Below, piece by piece: positions 36,473 to 47,964 of a DNA stretch of 64,000 nt. The stretch covers positions 18,886,756 to 18,950,755 of the forward strand of contig JAVMKO010000017.1 of the NCBI GenBank assembly GCA_032164245.1, given 5' to 3'. How positions within the stretch are numbered: the stretch's first letter is position 1; every line of letters starts with the position of its first letter. The DNA comes from Sternotherus odoratus (Eukaryota > Chordata > Testudines > Kinosternidae). Below the pieces are notes generated by a model that was not told where the DNA came from, did no database searches, and was given only the letters and a program-made list of their open reading frames with translations. Both the position numbers and the translations under genes were made by a program.

Positions 36473-36540
36473 GTAGGGTGACCAGATGTCCCAGTTTTAT
36501 AGGGACAGTCTCGATTTTTGGATCTTTTTGTAGTTGTAAT
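36473..36540. repeat. one end of a DNA-transposon repeat
   Basis: TAGGGTGACCAGATGTCCCA, then GTTTTATAGGGACAGTCTCG. I recognise this as the terminus of an abundant turtle MITE; the other end is missing. Confidence 0.4.
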
Positions 36541-36589
36541 CAGGGTGGCTCATTTCAAACAGTTAACAAGAAGGTGTTAGTAACAGTGG

Positions 36590-37715
36590 AGGCGAATTAG
36601 CAGGGGAAATTAGTTTTGTTTTTGTTTTTTTTAGTTCTTGCAGTGACCCATTCACTTGCAGTCTTTATTCAGGCCTAATTTGATGGTGTCCAGTTTGCAA
36701 ATTGATTCAAGTTCTGCAGTTTCTCATGGAGTCTATTTTTAAAGTTTTTTTGTTGAAGAATTGCCACTTTTAAATCTCAGGGAGGTAGCCGTGTTAGTCT
36801 GGAATAGCAGAGGTAACAAAGTCCTGTGGCACCTTAAAGACTAACTATAAAGTTTTGAAGCATGAGCTTTCGTGGGCTAATACCCACTTCGTCGGATGCA
36901 GGCAGTGGAAGTGTTCAGAGGCAGTTATAGAAAAGTAGGTAAGAGCCAAGTGGGAGGTGAAAGGGTTAGTCCAATTAAGCTGAGCCAGCTTGTTATCTCC
37001 GATCAGGGAGTGTGGATTATTCTTCTAGCATTTGAATGGGGTGTCTGAACATGGAGAGACGAGAAACAATGTCTGTAATGAGCCAACCATTGTAGATCTC
37101 TGTTCAATCCGAGATTGTGTCATATATGCCATTATATGCCACCAGTGTCCCTCTGCTATGTACATCGGCCAAACTGGACAGTCCCTACGAAAAAGGATAA
37201 ATGCACACAAATCAGATATTAGGAATGGCAATATACAAAAACCTGTAGGGGAACACTTCAACCTGCCTGGACACACTATCACAGATTTAAAAGTCACCAT
37301 ACTGCAGCAAAAAACCTTCAAATCCAGACTGCAAAGGGAGACTGCAGAACTTCAATTCATTTGCAAATTCAGCACACACAATCTCGGATTGAACAGAGAC
37401 TTTGTTACCACTTTTAAATCTGTTATTGAGTGTCCAGGGAGGTTGAAGTGTTCTCCGACTGGTTTTTTAATGTTATCATTCAATCTTATCATTCTTGGCA
37501 TCTGATTTGTGTCCCTTTATTCTTTTGCATAGAGATTGTCCGGTTTGGCCAATGTACATGGCAGAGGGGCATTGCTGGCACATAATGGCATATATCACAT
37601 TGGTAGATGTGCAAGTGAATGAGCCCGATAGTGTGGCTGATGTAGTTAGGTCCTGTGATGGTGTCACTTGCACATCTACCAATATGATGTATGCCATTGT
37701 GTGCCATCAGTTTCC
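36590..37715. mobile_element. Penelope-like element cluster with GIY-YIG endonuclease pieces in both orientations
   Basis: The plus strand at 37077-37410 encodes a nearly complete GIY-YIG nuclease domain: DCVIYAIICHQC, then MYIGQTGQSLRKRINAHKSD and PVGEHFNLPGH. The minus strand at 37697-37476 encodes a second copy, IYAIMCQQCPSAMYIGQTGQ. A C-terminal scrap (NFKNRLHEKLQNLNQFANW) lies on the minus strand at 36600-36780, and the start of a further copy (CTSTNMMYAIVCHQ) on the plus strand at 37665-37710. Penelope-like retroelements join reverse transcriptase to such a nuclease; no reverse transcriptase was seen here. At 36781-37000 lies the family's terminal repeat text (GTGTTAGTCTGGAATAGCAG). All pieces are non-autonomous. 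Confidence 0.75.
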
Positions 37716-38387
37716 CTGCTTGCTACCCCTTAATGCCAGCCCTGGCTTTTATATGCAAAAAACCAGTTACTGTGGCACAGGTGGGCCATGGAGTTTTTAT
37801 TGCATATTGGGGGGGGGGGTCTCAGAAAGAAAAAGGTTGTGAACCCCCATTGTACAATATCTGAGTGCATTGGTGGTAGGGAAGAGGGTGCTTTATTTTA
37901 AAAAAAATGTATTATAAACCAGGAGACTAGCCAATGGCAAAGTAATTTTTCTTCATTATAGTCCTTTATGCTTTTATTTACTAAGTTTGCAATCAGACAC
38001 CAAAAGGGAGTTTTATTCCCAGCTCCCTGTGGCTAGTGGGAGGGTCAGCTCTCAGCTACAGACCTGTCTCTGGGACAGAAATGACAGTGCAAAAAGACCT
38101 CAGCTTACAAATTCTTCTTCTTCCTCTATAGTCACACATCCCTGAAAGCTCCATGTCCACTCCTCATTTCCACCTTCTTGCCACCGCAGCTCCCCCAGTT
38201 CTTCTGGCTGAGATGAGGTGTCTGCCTGCTGAGAGGTGAGTTGGTGGTGCCGTTTGGCAATAGTGGAATTCGGGGTCCTGCAGCTCTCTCTGTGGTTAGT
38301 GGGTAAAAGCTGCATATGCTTCCTGGGGAAAGCAACAGCAGGAGTAGAGACACAAACATTATTTGCCCTCAGAAGTAGGATAACCTA

Positions 38388-38524
38388 CTGTGTTTCCCCG
38401 GAAATAAGACAGTGCCTTATATTAATTTTTGCTCCCAAAATTACATTACATTATATTACAGGGAGAGGCAAAACTGGAAGTACGTCTTATTTTCGGGGGA
38501 TGTCTTACTTTCGGGGAAACAGGG
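38388..38524. mobile_element. short MITE with TA target duplication
   Basis: The ends pair as CTGTGTTTCCCCGGAAATAA and the complement of TTACTTTCGGGGAAACAGGG, bracketed by TA at 38386-38387 and 38525-38526. Length 137 bp, Tc1/mariner-like by target site. Confidence 0.65.
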
Positions 38525-41224
38525 TACTATTTCTGTTTATCAGCTGGAGGCTCAGGATAGACTCTTCCTGGCCTTGCATTCCGCTCCATTCTAGTCGCTG
38601 AAACGACAAAAAAACTGTAGCAAACGTACAAGAATTCTAAATATCCGACTTCAAAAAAAGATGAACATCTCCAGCAATAAGGACAAAGGGAGCCTTGCCT
38701 GAGCTCTAGTCTAGGGCCTGGGTGTTTGACCTGTAGTTGAGAGATTGGCATTCAGCAGCACCAGTGAGACCCCATGGGGGCGGAAGGAACACAGGAGGCC
38801 AGATTGTTAGCGGGTGGAAATTAGCATTTATTCATTGACGTGAATAGAGCAAAAAGAGTTTACACCGGCCGAGGATCTGGCCCAGTTATATAAACTAGAG
38901 AGCAGAACAGGTCCCTCTAATGCTGATCTAAAGGCCACAGTCTGAAATGTCAGATAATAACAAAGGACCCAGGAAAATGCTTGTCTGAGAGGGACAGGCA
39001 GCCTGAAAGTGACCGATCTGCCTCCTGCATTGTGAATGGCTATGCAGCCTCATGAGGCGATGTTCCTCACCTCGGGGCAGCCATTCCAGTGAATTGATAT
39101 GTGCACTATGCAAGAGTCTACAGACACCGTACACGGCTTTGAGCTGAGCTCTCCTGAAATACAGCATTCTCCAGGGAAACGGGTTTAAATATCTTCAGAT
39201 ACAGCCAGGCTGGAGGGAAGATGAATGTTATTTAAATAGCCTCAAATATGAAAGTAACTCAGCCAAGAACTGCTACAAGTTACAGTTGCTAAGTTATATT
39301 CAGCCTTTTAAAATAATTTCATATATTATGTAGGCCTGGCTTGACAGTCGTTACTTGCTTCATTTCTTAGTGGGCATAATTGGGAAGATGAATGGAAGGT
39401 TAAGTTGTAAATAGGGGCTTGACAAACAGTATGTTGGAGTCCAGGATTTCTGTGCTAGCTAGACAAGAAGCAACAGCTTGATGCTAGAGTCTATGGACAA
39501 GATAAACCTGGAATATAAAGATCAGGTTCCACATAAACAGCATATGGACAGAGCACACTGTATGGGATTGGTTCCTGCAAAGTAACCAAGCCAACCCAAA
39601 AAAGTGCAGTGTAATGTACAGCAAATGCAATGTAACAAATAAATACATATAAAAGAAGAGGTTATCTATGTAACTTTGGGTGTGTGGAATGTCCTATACC
39701 CACCCCCCATGCTTAAATCTGATCAACTCACTGTAGCTTTGCCATATGCCAAATAAGTAACCTGAGTGACAAAGTCCAGAGTTAAACTTAATGTTTTGGA
39801 ATGATGTGTTCTCTCAGTACTAGACAAGGTGTTTGGGACAAGCCAAACAGAGGGAATCCCAATATATTATATTTTAATTGAAATTATTCCTGAATAACCT
39901 TAACAACAATATGAATCTCCAGACTTTTGTTTATTTCAGTTACTAACTATGACTTTCTTTTACAACTGTTCTTTGAGAGGGGAGAAAACCTTAAGGGGAA
40001 AACATTTTAATAAATTGTCAGTTTATCTTAAATGTATTCATCAGTCATTATCATGAATGTGGTTGAATGCTACATAGTGACACAACAGTAAGTTCTGTGA
40101 CTGTGTTTATAAGAAATAGAGAAATATGAATGTTTAAAGTTCCATCTCCTTAGCTTTGTAACATACCTTATTTTTGCCACCAAGAAGTACATGAAGTATT
40201 GCAAGTCTTCATAAGCAAACACAGTTATATAATCTGTGGTAAAATTGCTGAAACAGATATTTTTATTGTCATGATAGCTAGCCTGTAATAAAGTCACCAT
40301 TGTCAAACATTTAATCATCATCTTGTTTAAGATTAATCATTTAATCATAAACCTGGCCATGATAAAAACTTAACTTTTTCATCAATAAAACATGCAAATG
40401 AAGGTCTTGTTGATTCTTGAACTCATTGAAGATTAATTAGTTCATCACCACACAGGGTCCAGTCCTGCAAATGGTCAGAAACACACTGAAGTCACTTGGA
40501 TTTCTTGTGTTGATCACTAGCTTAGGCCCTCCGTTTGTAAGAAAATCTGACCAGTGTTTGCTTTTTATTTTGACCCCATGTTCTTCAAAACTAGCTAATG
40601 AACTAATAGGAGGAGAAAGTACAGAGGAAGTTTCATGGCATAAGTTTAAGTATTTGTTGCCCAAAAAAAGACACAGTGCCAATTCCAACATGATGTGTAA
40701 TATAATGTAAATTAGGCCCTGAGCCTCAGAACATTTGCACATGTGCCTACCTTTACTAGGAGGAACAGTCCCCTGATTTGATGGCTTTAAACATTCCCCT
40801 TCCCCCTCCGATTCCAAAATCAGAGGGGCCCAGATCCACAAAGGTATTCAGGCCCCTAACTTCTACTGAAATACTTTTATGGGTCTGGACCTGGGTGTCT
40901 AGCTCTGAGGTGCTTCTGAAATTTCACCCCTGCTGTGCAGGCTCCACCCCTATGGAGCTGGAATCCTGCCTTGACTGGAAGAGCTCACCTAGCACTGTGC
41001 TGGCTGCCATATCAGATCCTGGATAGAGAGATCATTAGAGCTGAACGCAATTTATTCTTTACACCCCCCCCCCATTTTAAAAACAGCCTTTTTCGAAACT
41101 CAAGACTTTGTCAACCCCAAACGCTGACACGTGTTTCCCCTTCTCCTTTCTCTGAATGGCACAGAACGAGCCTGAGGTTTAGGGGGTTGTTAGTTTCACT
41201 TTTCTTTTGTTCCCCTTTGGCTAC

Positions 41225-42060
41225 TTTGTAACTGTTCCGCAGGGGACGAGAAAACCGGCGGGACGGGCTCCTGCCCCCCCGTTCCTGTACTGCCCTGGCT
41301 CCCAAGAGCTGGGGAGGGGAATTAAGGGGAAGTGGACCCCGCACGCGGCTCGCAGCCGAGCCGAGGGGGCTGAGTGGGGATAAACGCAGACGGGCCAGGG
41401 CAGGGGGGTAGCTGCGGGGAAGGGCTGAGCGCGTTGCCCGGGGTTTCTCTGTCCCCAGCCCGCGGGGCCGCCCCGCACTCTCCCCATGGATGCTGCCCCC
41501 AGCTCTCCGCCGGGCTCCGGCCGCCGGGCAGGGGGGGGCTGGCGGGGAGGCGTCTGGCAGCAGCGGGCCTCCGCCGTCCCGTCCGGGCGGGGCCCGCCTC
41601 CCCTCCGCCTCCTGCCTCTGCGGGCGGCGCCTTGCGCTGCGCCGGGCCCCGCCATGGCCGACAGCCCGGGCCCCGCTGGCGGGGGGCGGCCGCGCTGCCC
41701 CTGGGCCGCCCCCGCGGTGGAGCCGGTTCTGTTCCTGGCCACCGTGGCGCTGGGCCTGCAGGCCCCGCTCTGCACCCAGTACCTGTGGGACCGGCTCGGG
41801 GCCGAGCTCGGCTACAACGGCTCCGCGGCCCGCGGCTCGCCCGGCTGCGGCAACGCGAGCGGCGCGGGGGACCCCCGGCAGCAGGTGGGCGAGGGGGGCG
41901 GGTACTAGGGCGCTGCGCCCCTTGCGGTGGGTGGGCGGCCGCCCGGGAGCGGTGGAGGAACTAGGGGGGCTCGGGCGGGGGTCGGGGCTGCCCCCCCCTT
42001 ATGCGCAGGGTTCAGTGGCTGCCCACAGCCTCCCTGTGAGCAGAGCCTGGTGGGGCCGGA
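41225..42060. promoter_or_regulatory. CpG island at the SLC46A1 promoter and exon 1
   Basis: Base composition changes sharply here: about 800 bases of very GC-rich, CpG-dense sequence with many GGGCGG-type boxes, against AT-rich flanks. It covers exon 1 of SLC46A1 and its 5' flank. I see no TATA box, which fits a broad housekeeping-type start. Overlapping open frames in all three plus frames are a by-product of the GC content. Confidence 0.8.
41654..41884 (+). CDS. SLC46A1: SLC46A1 exon 1, codons 1-77
   Basis: It starts [11 protein letters not shown] in a GCCATGG context and encodes the first helix ([18 protein letters not shown]), then TQYLWDRL and the glycosylated external loop. The donor after CAGCAG is GTGGGC. 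It lies wholly within the CpG island, 231 nt, phase 0. Confidence 0.93.
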
Positions 42061-45000
42061 GGAAGCTGGGCCATATAGTCACAGCACCTCCGGGCCAGGC
42101 TGCCGGCCTGGGGTCAGCCCGGGGGGTGATGGGTGCCACAGAGCCGCACGGACAGACTGTGCCTCACCCTCCCCTGTCTGCCCTTCTCTCAGGAAGTGGA
42201 GACCTTGGCCTCCCACTGGACCCTCTACATCAACCTGGCAGGCTTCCTTGTAGGTCTCTTCTCCGTGACTCTCTTTGGGCCATGGAGTGACCGCGTGGGT
42301 CGGCGGCCAGCACTCATCCTGCCTGCCCTGGGCATGGCCTTGCAGGCTGCCATCTATCTCCTTGTCATGTACCTGAGGCTCCACGTTGGCTACTTCCTGC
42401 TGGGCCGCATCCTGTGCGGGCTCATGGGGGACTACAACCTGATCCTGGCCAGCTGCTTTGCCTACGTGGCTGACCTCAGTGACCGGCGTTCCCGTACGCT
42501 CCGCGTAGCCATCCTGGAGGCGTGCCTTGGCGTGGCGGGCATGCTGGCCAGCGTCATCGGAGGGCAGTGGCGCAGAGCTCAGGGCTACATCAATCCCTTC
42601 TGGCTCGTGTTTGCTGTCAGTCTTGCCACTGCCCTCTATGCTGCCCTCTGTCTCCAGGAATCGGTGAAGGAGAGGAAACCAGCCAAGCTGTTCACCACCA
42701 GTCACTATGTGTCTGTGTACAGGCTGTACGCCGCTCCAGGGGACCAGAGGTCCAGGCAGAAGCTCGCTCTCTACTCTCTGATTTTCTTTCTCATTGTCAC
42801 CATCCACTTTGGAGCCAGGGACATCTTCGTCCTATACGAACTCAGCGCCCCTCTCTGCTGGAGCTCTGATCTGATCGGCTATGGCTCAGCAGCTAGTTAC
42901 CTGACTTACCTGAGCAGCCTGGCAGGGCTGAGGGCACTGCAGCTGTGCCTTGAAGACACCTGGGTTGCAGAATTAGGATTGCTCTCCAACATCTCGGGCC
43001 TGGTTGTGATTTCACTGGCTTCTACAACACCACTGATATTCGCAGGTGATGCTGAATCCCTAAATCCAGATAGCACCGTGTCCTAGCTTAAAAATTGCCA
43101 GAGGGGTGGCTGGCATCCTCTTGGAAAGACAGAGGAGACATCTCCAAAGTATCCACAGACCAAAATTGCTGAGATCACCACACCAGGTGGTGGTGCTGCA
43201 GCTAGAGCAGTGTTTCTCAAACTTTTTGTAGTGGTGACCCCTTTCCCACACCGGGCCTCTAAGCGCGACCCACTCTAGGGGTCAGGTGGGGGGGGGCGTG
43301 CCTGCAGCCCACTGCAGCAGGGGCTGGGATGGGGGGGTTCCAGCAGACCCCCAGGGCAGGGGTCGGGATTGGGGGGGGGGGTTCCAGCAGCCCCCCAAGG
43401 CCAGCGAGGGCGGGGTTCCAGCAGCCCCACGGAGGCGCCGGCAGCCCACCTCTGCAGACCCCTAGAGGGGTCCCGACCCCCAGTTTGAGAACCAATGAGC
43501 TAGAGGGAGTCACTACAGACAGTTGTAGATCAACTAAAAGCCACACAAACAAGGTATCTTAAGCTACCCTTGAGGGTCCCCAGAAGGAGGCGGGCTGCAG
43601 GGTGCACATGGGCTAACGGACAGGGAGATGGCAGTCTCCCTGGCAGCTACAGGGGCTTTATCTGTAGGACTGGTTTTGTTTTAAGCTAGCACCCTTATCC
43701 CACAGGTAAAGAAACCTCCTGGATGTGTCTTATTTCTCACTCCCAGGTTATGGCATCATGTTTCTTTCAATGGCAGCCACTCCAGTGATCCGGGCAAAGC
43801 TGTCCAAACTAGTGGATGAGAAAGATCAGGGTAAGTGATCAACCATAGCAGGCCCTAAAACATCCAACCCAGTGATGTCTGCGTGACACACTAAAAACCA
43901 GACAACCCAAGGAGTGTGCCTCAGTCCCTCCCGGCAGGGGGCACCCAAAGGACTAGGTCAGGGAATCTCAGGGCTCTTCTGATCCCACCTCCCCAGGCCT
44001 TGTGCAGCATTGTGGGGAGATTTTCTAGGCAATACAGTGAACCTACTTGGCACTAGACTGTCCAGAGGAAGATGTAGTCAAAGAGAAAAGCATCACATTG
44101 AAGCTTGGGACTGGGTCACTGATGACCTTTCACAGGAACAGGACTTGGAATGGGTTGAAAAATAAACTCGGGAAACACGAGTAACCCAGGGTATGGCTTT
44201 GGCCTGTGTGAGCTGGCAACACTTGGAAGAACTCAGCGCTACTAAAGGATGTGACCCCAGGAGGTAGGATTACCCTTCTCTGTGCCACTGGGGAGAGCCG
44301 GGCTTCTCTGCCTCCTGTACATGGACCTGGCTGGAAATGCTTAGTGCAGTGCAGCCCAGGAAAGGCTTTCCAGTGTTTAAATGAAAGCGCTGGTTCCTCC
44401 AGGCGGCTAAGGTGAGCCCCTCTTAGAGCAAAGCTACTGTCAGGTTGATTCCAAGGTTATAAAACTAAACCTGCAGCTTCTCTGCTGTGTTTACTCTTTA
44501 CTGAGTGATCAAATGTGCTTGGCACTTACATTTAGCTAGTTTCTGCCTTGTGGGATTTACAGTCCGCCTGATGCAGTGTCCAAATTCAGCACCGTGGGGA
44601 GTGCAGCTCCTGGAGGACAGTGGAGTTATCCTACTTACACTCGGGCTAAACTGGGCCCATCGTGCCTGTCTCAGCTCCCAGCCCTTGGCACCTGCACTGC
44701 CGAGAAAAAGGGCCAGCTCCTGATCGGAGTGGAAATATTTTAGCTAGATCCAGATTGCCCTATTGAAATGCACCAAGATAGTCAGGTGTGTTCAACCTAA
44801 GGGTGGCCAAAATTGGAGCCCCATTGTCAAGCTCTGACCTTGGTGTCCTTCCAGGTGCTCTGTTTGCCTCTGTTGCCTGCGTGGAAGGTCTCTGCTCACT
44901 TGTGGCCACAGGAGTGTTCAACTCTCTCTACCCTGCAAGCCTGCACTTCATGAGGGGATTCCCCTTTCTCTTTGGGGCAATCGTTCTGCTCCTTCCAGCT

Positions 45001-46544
45001 GCTCTTATTGGGTAACTAAGATCTTGGCCTTAGAACTCAGTCTAAAAGCCTTCATATGTGGCTCTGTAGCTGCTGGTGGGGTCTCTTGCAGGACAGGGGT
45101 GGGCAAACATTTTGGACTGAGGGCCACATTGGGTTTCTGAAATTATATGGAGGGCTGGTTAGGGGAGGCTGTGCCTCCCAAACAGCCAGGCGTGGCACGG
45201 CCCCCGCCCCCTCTCTGACCCCCTCTGCTTCTCGCCCCCAGGACTCTTGCCCCATCCAAACCCCGCTCCTTTCTGACGACCCCCCTGGTACCTCTGCCCC
45301 ATCACACCTCCCACTCTCTGTCCCCTCACCGCCCCTGAACCTCCCCACCCCTAACTACCCCCCACCCCATCCAACTCCTCTCCTTCCTGATGGGGCCCCC
45401 CTGGGACCCCTACCCCATCCAACTACCCCTTCTCCCTGTCCCCTGACCGCCCCCGGAACTCCCACCCCTGACTCCCCCCTGCTACCCCATTCAACCCCTC
45501 CTCTAAATCCTGACTGCCCCTTGGGGATCCCTGCCCCCATTCAACCCCCCTGTTCCCTACCCTGACCCCTATTCACACTCCCGCCTCCTGACTACTTCCC
45601 GAACTCCCCAGCCCTCTATCCAACTCCCCCTCCCCCATCACTGTGCACGGGTGGCTGCACCAGGGGAGGCAGCCGTGCAGCACGGAGCACTGGGTCAGGC
45701 CATGGCTCTGCAGCCCCCCCCCCCCAGCATTGAGGCTGCGGGGGAGGGGGAACAGCAGGGGAGGGGTCAAGCGGAGCCTCCCTAGCCGAGAACTGAAGGG
45801 GCCAGGCAGGAAGGTTCCCTGGGCTGCAGTTTGCCTACCCCTGTGATGAGGCCTCTACCAGGCTTGTTCCAAATGCTGCTGATTGGAAGGAGTTTGGTGC
45901 TGCACTAGGCAGATGTGCGAGTTTCTCAGTGGGGGAACCCACTGCCCAAGATCTCTATTGGCTCAAAGTAAACTGATTTCAGTGGGATTCTTCCTACTCA
46001 CTGTGTCCACGTTGCAGCTCCCCCACCCCCACCCCCAGCCTGCACTCGGTTTGCATTTCAAGAGCCAAATGTGTGGGGCCCGGAGAGGAACGGCCCGGGG
46101 TATGCCAGGGCAGGAGTGAGGCACATATGTAATGCGCGTGTGGTGCCTGCCTGCACTGGGCTGGCACTAGCCATTAGCCGTCATTCCCTTAAAACACCAT
46201 CGTTTATTTTCCCTGCTTTCTATCTCCCTGAGCCGGCCCAGAGCTCAGCACCGATCCACAGAGACCTGTGGTGAGAGACGGGGAGCTGGGAGCCTGTCTT
46301 CCTTCAATTGCCCGCTGGTTAGAATAAGAGCAGTGGCAGTGCTGGTGGCTCTGGGAGGGAGGCTGACTGGGGTTCACTGCTGGCCCTGTGGAGGTTTCCT
46401 GCCAGGGCCATTTCCTCTGTTCCCTTGAGATTGTAAAGCCCTCGCTGTGTGCGGGCAGAGCTCTGACGCTGTCCATTCTCTCCTAGGTGGATAGAAATCA
46501 CAGACACGACACCCGAATATGATCACTTTACGGATGCGTCCTGA
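41654..46544 (+). CDS. SLC46A1: SLC46A1, proton-coupled folate transporter (PCFT), complete coding region in 5 exons
   Basis: PCFT is the major-facilitator carrier that brings dietary folate across the apical gut membrane together with protons. Loss in humans causes hereditary folate malabsorption. Five exons join in phase to 460 codons (human 459). Visible family residues, offset by one from human, include the D110-R-V-G-R-R loop motif between helices 2 and 3, a His in TIHFGARD (human H281) and R377 in [10 protein letters not shown] (human R376). Two N-glycosylation sequons, N55-G-S and N67-A-S, flank Cys65 in the first external loop; Cys65 and the Cys of PLCWSS correspond to the human disulfide pair. 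The start at 41654 has a strong Kozak context (GCCATGG) and matches the human start; another in-frame ATG lies at 41486. SLC46A2 and A3 are less likely given the synteny. Confidence 0.95.
42193..43045 (+). CDS. SLC46A1: SLC46A1 exon 2, main transporter exon
   Basis: The acceptor is TTCTCTCAG and the donor is GTGATG; 853 nt, leaving one base. It opens [20 protein letters not shown] and carries most of the helices, the DRVGRR motif, [10 protein letters not shown], and [19 protein letters not shown]. It is a single uninterrupted frame, as in human. Confidence 0.96.
43208..43497. mobile_element. hAT-type MITE with perfect 8-bp target duplication, SLC46A1 intron 2
   Basis: AGCTAGAG is repeated exactly at 43200-43207 and 43498-43505. 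The ends are CAGTGTTTCTCAAACTTTTT and the complement of CAGTTTGAGAACCAATG. The interior is G-rich (CCAGCAGCCCC words). Length 290 bp. Confidence 0.85.
43747..43830 (+). CDS. SLC46A1: SLC46A1 exon 3
   Basis: The acceptor is CTCCCAG and the donor is GTAAGT; 84 nt. It encodes [20 protein letters not shown] and VDEKDQ. R377 corresponds to the functionally important human R376. Confidence 0.93.
44855..45011 (+). CDS. SLC46A1: SLC46A1 exon 4
   Basis: The acceptor is CTTCCAG and the donor is GTAACT; 157 nt. It encodes [12 protein letters not shown], then [20 protein letters not shown] and the final helix ending AALIG. An 0.75-kb hAT-like insertion starts 82 bases after the donor. Confidence 0.94.
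45094..45843. mobile_element. hAT-type element with C-rich core, copy C, SLC46A1 intron 4
   Basis: It begins CAGGGGTGGGCAAACATTTT and ends GCAGTTTGCCTACCCCTG. It shares with copy A the text AGGGGAGGCTGTGCCTCCCA and the C-rich array. The target duplication is not recognisable. Confidence 0.7.
46487..46544 (+). CDS. SLC46A1: SLC46A1 exon 5, last coding exon
   Basis: The acceptor is CTCCTAG. It encodes the cytoplasmic tail [18 protein letters not shown] and ends in TGA at 46542-46544. The tail sequence is not conserved with human, but its length and acceptor phase fit. Confidence 0.86.
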
Positions 46545-46787
46545 GCCCACACACGAGGCAAAGCACTGATTCGCCAAAAGAAAATTATTCATCTGGCTGA
46601 GCAAGCCAGTGGGAAAGCTGCTGCTTATTCTGCTGGGAAGATTCGACCAATGAGTGGAGAGATCTCTAAGGTTCTTGTTTATTTAAAGTTCCAAGTAGCT
46701 GAAAATCGTGGCTTTAATCAGCCAGTACAAAGCTGCTCCTGGTCCTGCTGGATCAGCCTGTCTGGGAAAACACCATTGATTTTAAAA

Positions 46788-46793
46788 AATAAA
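46788..46793 (+). terminator. SLC46A1 poly(A) signal
   Basis: A canonical AATAAA lies 244 bases after the SLC46A1 stop codon, which gives a compact 3' UTR. It is the first AATAAA downstream of the stop. Confidence 0.65.
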
Positions 46794-47964
46794 GGAGTTG
46801 AAAGAGATGCTGCTGATCCCATTTGCAGGTGACAGAGGAGGGAGAGCTAAGGCCGTGCTGGGTGGCCCGTGGGGAATGTGCTCTCCTGCTGAGGGGCTGG
46901 GGGTGATGCCAGAGAGCAAATTCCCCTCTGAACAGAGGGAGCTGTACCCTGTCGAGTGGCCAATAAGCCATTAGTGTGGGAAACGAAACTTGCGACCAAA
47001 TGCACCTCTGCCTCCCAGAAGAGGTGGCCCCTGAAGAGCAGAACAGGAATAGAGGAAGCCCAGCACTGGCTGACTAGATTGTGGAGGGAGAGAGGCAGGC
47101 CCCTGGCCCCTGTCTGCACCAGGATAACAGACTTGTTCTGCTCAGGCCAGGCTCTAGTAGCAATGCTGAGAGTGAGAACTAAGTCTTCCCAGGAGTATGT
47201 GTGAGCCTGGGGGGACGTTCTCCCTTCCTGCCGGCCTAGCTGTGCTAATGGCAGTACATGCAAGTCCCGTGGAACTCGGGTGTAGCACAGCTGCAGTTGT
47301 GTGCCACAGAGGAGAAGCTGATGGGGGAAGTGCCAAGGCCAGTAACACTGTGCCCTTCTCCTAGTGCCCGACAGCCCAGGATTTCAAAGTTCTTTGCAGA
47401 AGTGGGCCGTGCAGGTTGGAAGCCCGAGGTCAAAGCTAACCCTGTCCCCACAGCCGGAACTGTGGATTAAGTGATTTCCCAAAGCCACAGAGTAAGCGAA
47501 TGGCAGAGCCAGGACCAATCTCATACTATCACTAGGCTGAGCTGGATGGGGGAGCAGGGCAGGGGGCTGTATTTGCAAGGGGGGGGGGAGGGAATATTCT
47601 GTGGGATGCAATCTTCTGTCAGCGAGCTGACTGCTGCTCTGCTTCCCAGACAGTGGTAGGAGTCCTCGTATCTTCACACTGCCACTTGCTCAGCTATCCC
47701 CTGCCAGAACACCCAGTCCCCGGTGTCCAAAGCCTTCACGGCTGTTCTTCTAACTTCAGAACTTGTTTCATCTTGACTATATGATCTGTACAGTAATTAA
47801 GTAGCACTGCTGATAACAAACCCCTTAGGCAAGGCTCTGAGACGGTGCCTGTGCTGCTTTGTAATCAGATTCACAACAAGGGCGAGATTGCGCGTTCCCA
47901 GAATAGCAAGTCCCTAGTTCCTCTTGTGGCCCATAAACGCTGGCCTTGGCAGCCGGGCTGTTTT

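Larger units (their letters stand above)
33571..41224. other. intergenic region between divergent SLC13A2 and SLC46A1
   Basis: SLC13A2 and SLC46A1 start about 8 kb apart and point away from each other. The region holds the MITEs at 34.7, 36.0, 36.5 and 38.4 kb and the Penelope-like cluster. No exon-like block was found. I recognise nothing in 38530-41220, which is AT-rich until the CpG island starts. Confidence 0.6.

Noticed and set aside
37495..37842. 115-codon plus-strand frame next to the GIY-YIG copy
   Set aside because: Most of it is the antisense of the minus-strand nuclease copy; only a short stretch near 37665 is in the genuine family frame.
41374..42290. Alternative open frames of 196 and 266 codons across the SLC46A1 CpG island
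   Set aside because: They overlap the real exon 1 in other frames, run into the intron, and show only Gly/Arg/Pro-rich text from high GC content.
42079..42807. 242-codon minus-strand frame opposite SLC46A1 exon 2
   Set aside because: It is antisense to a strongly conserved coding exon and has no homology of its own.
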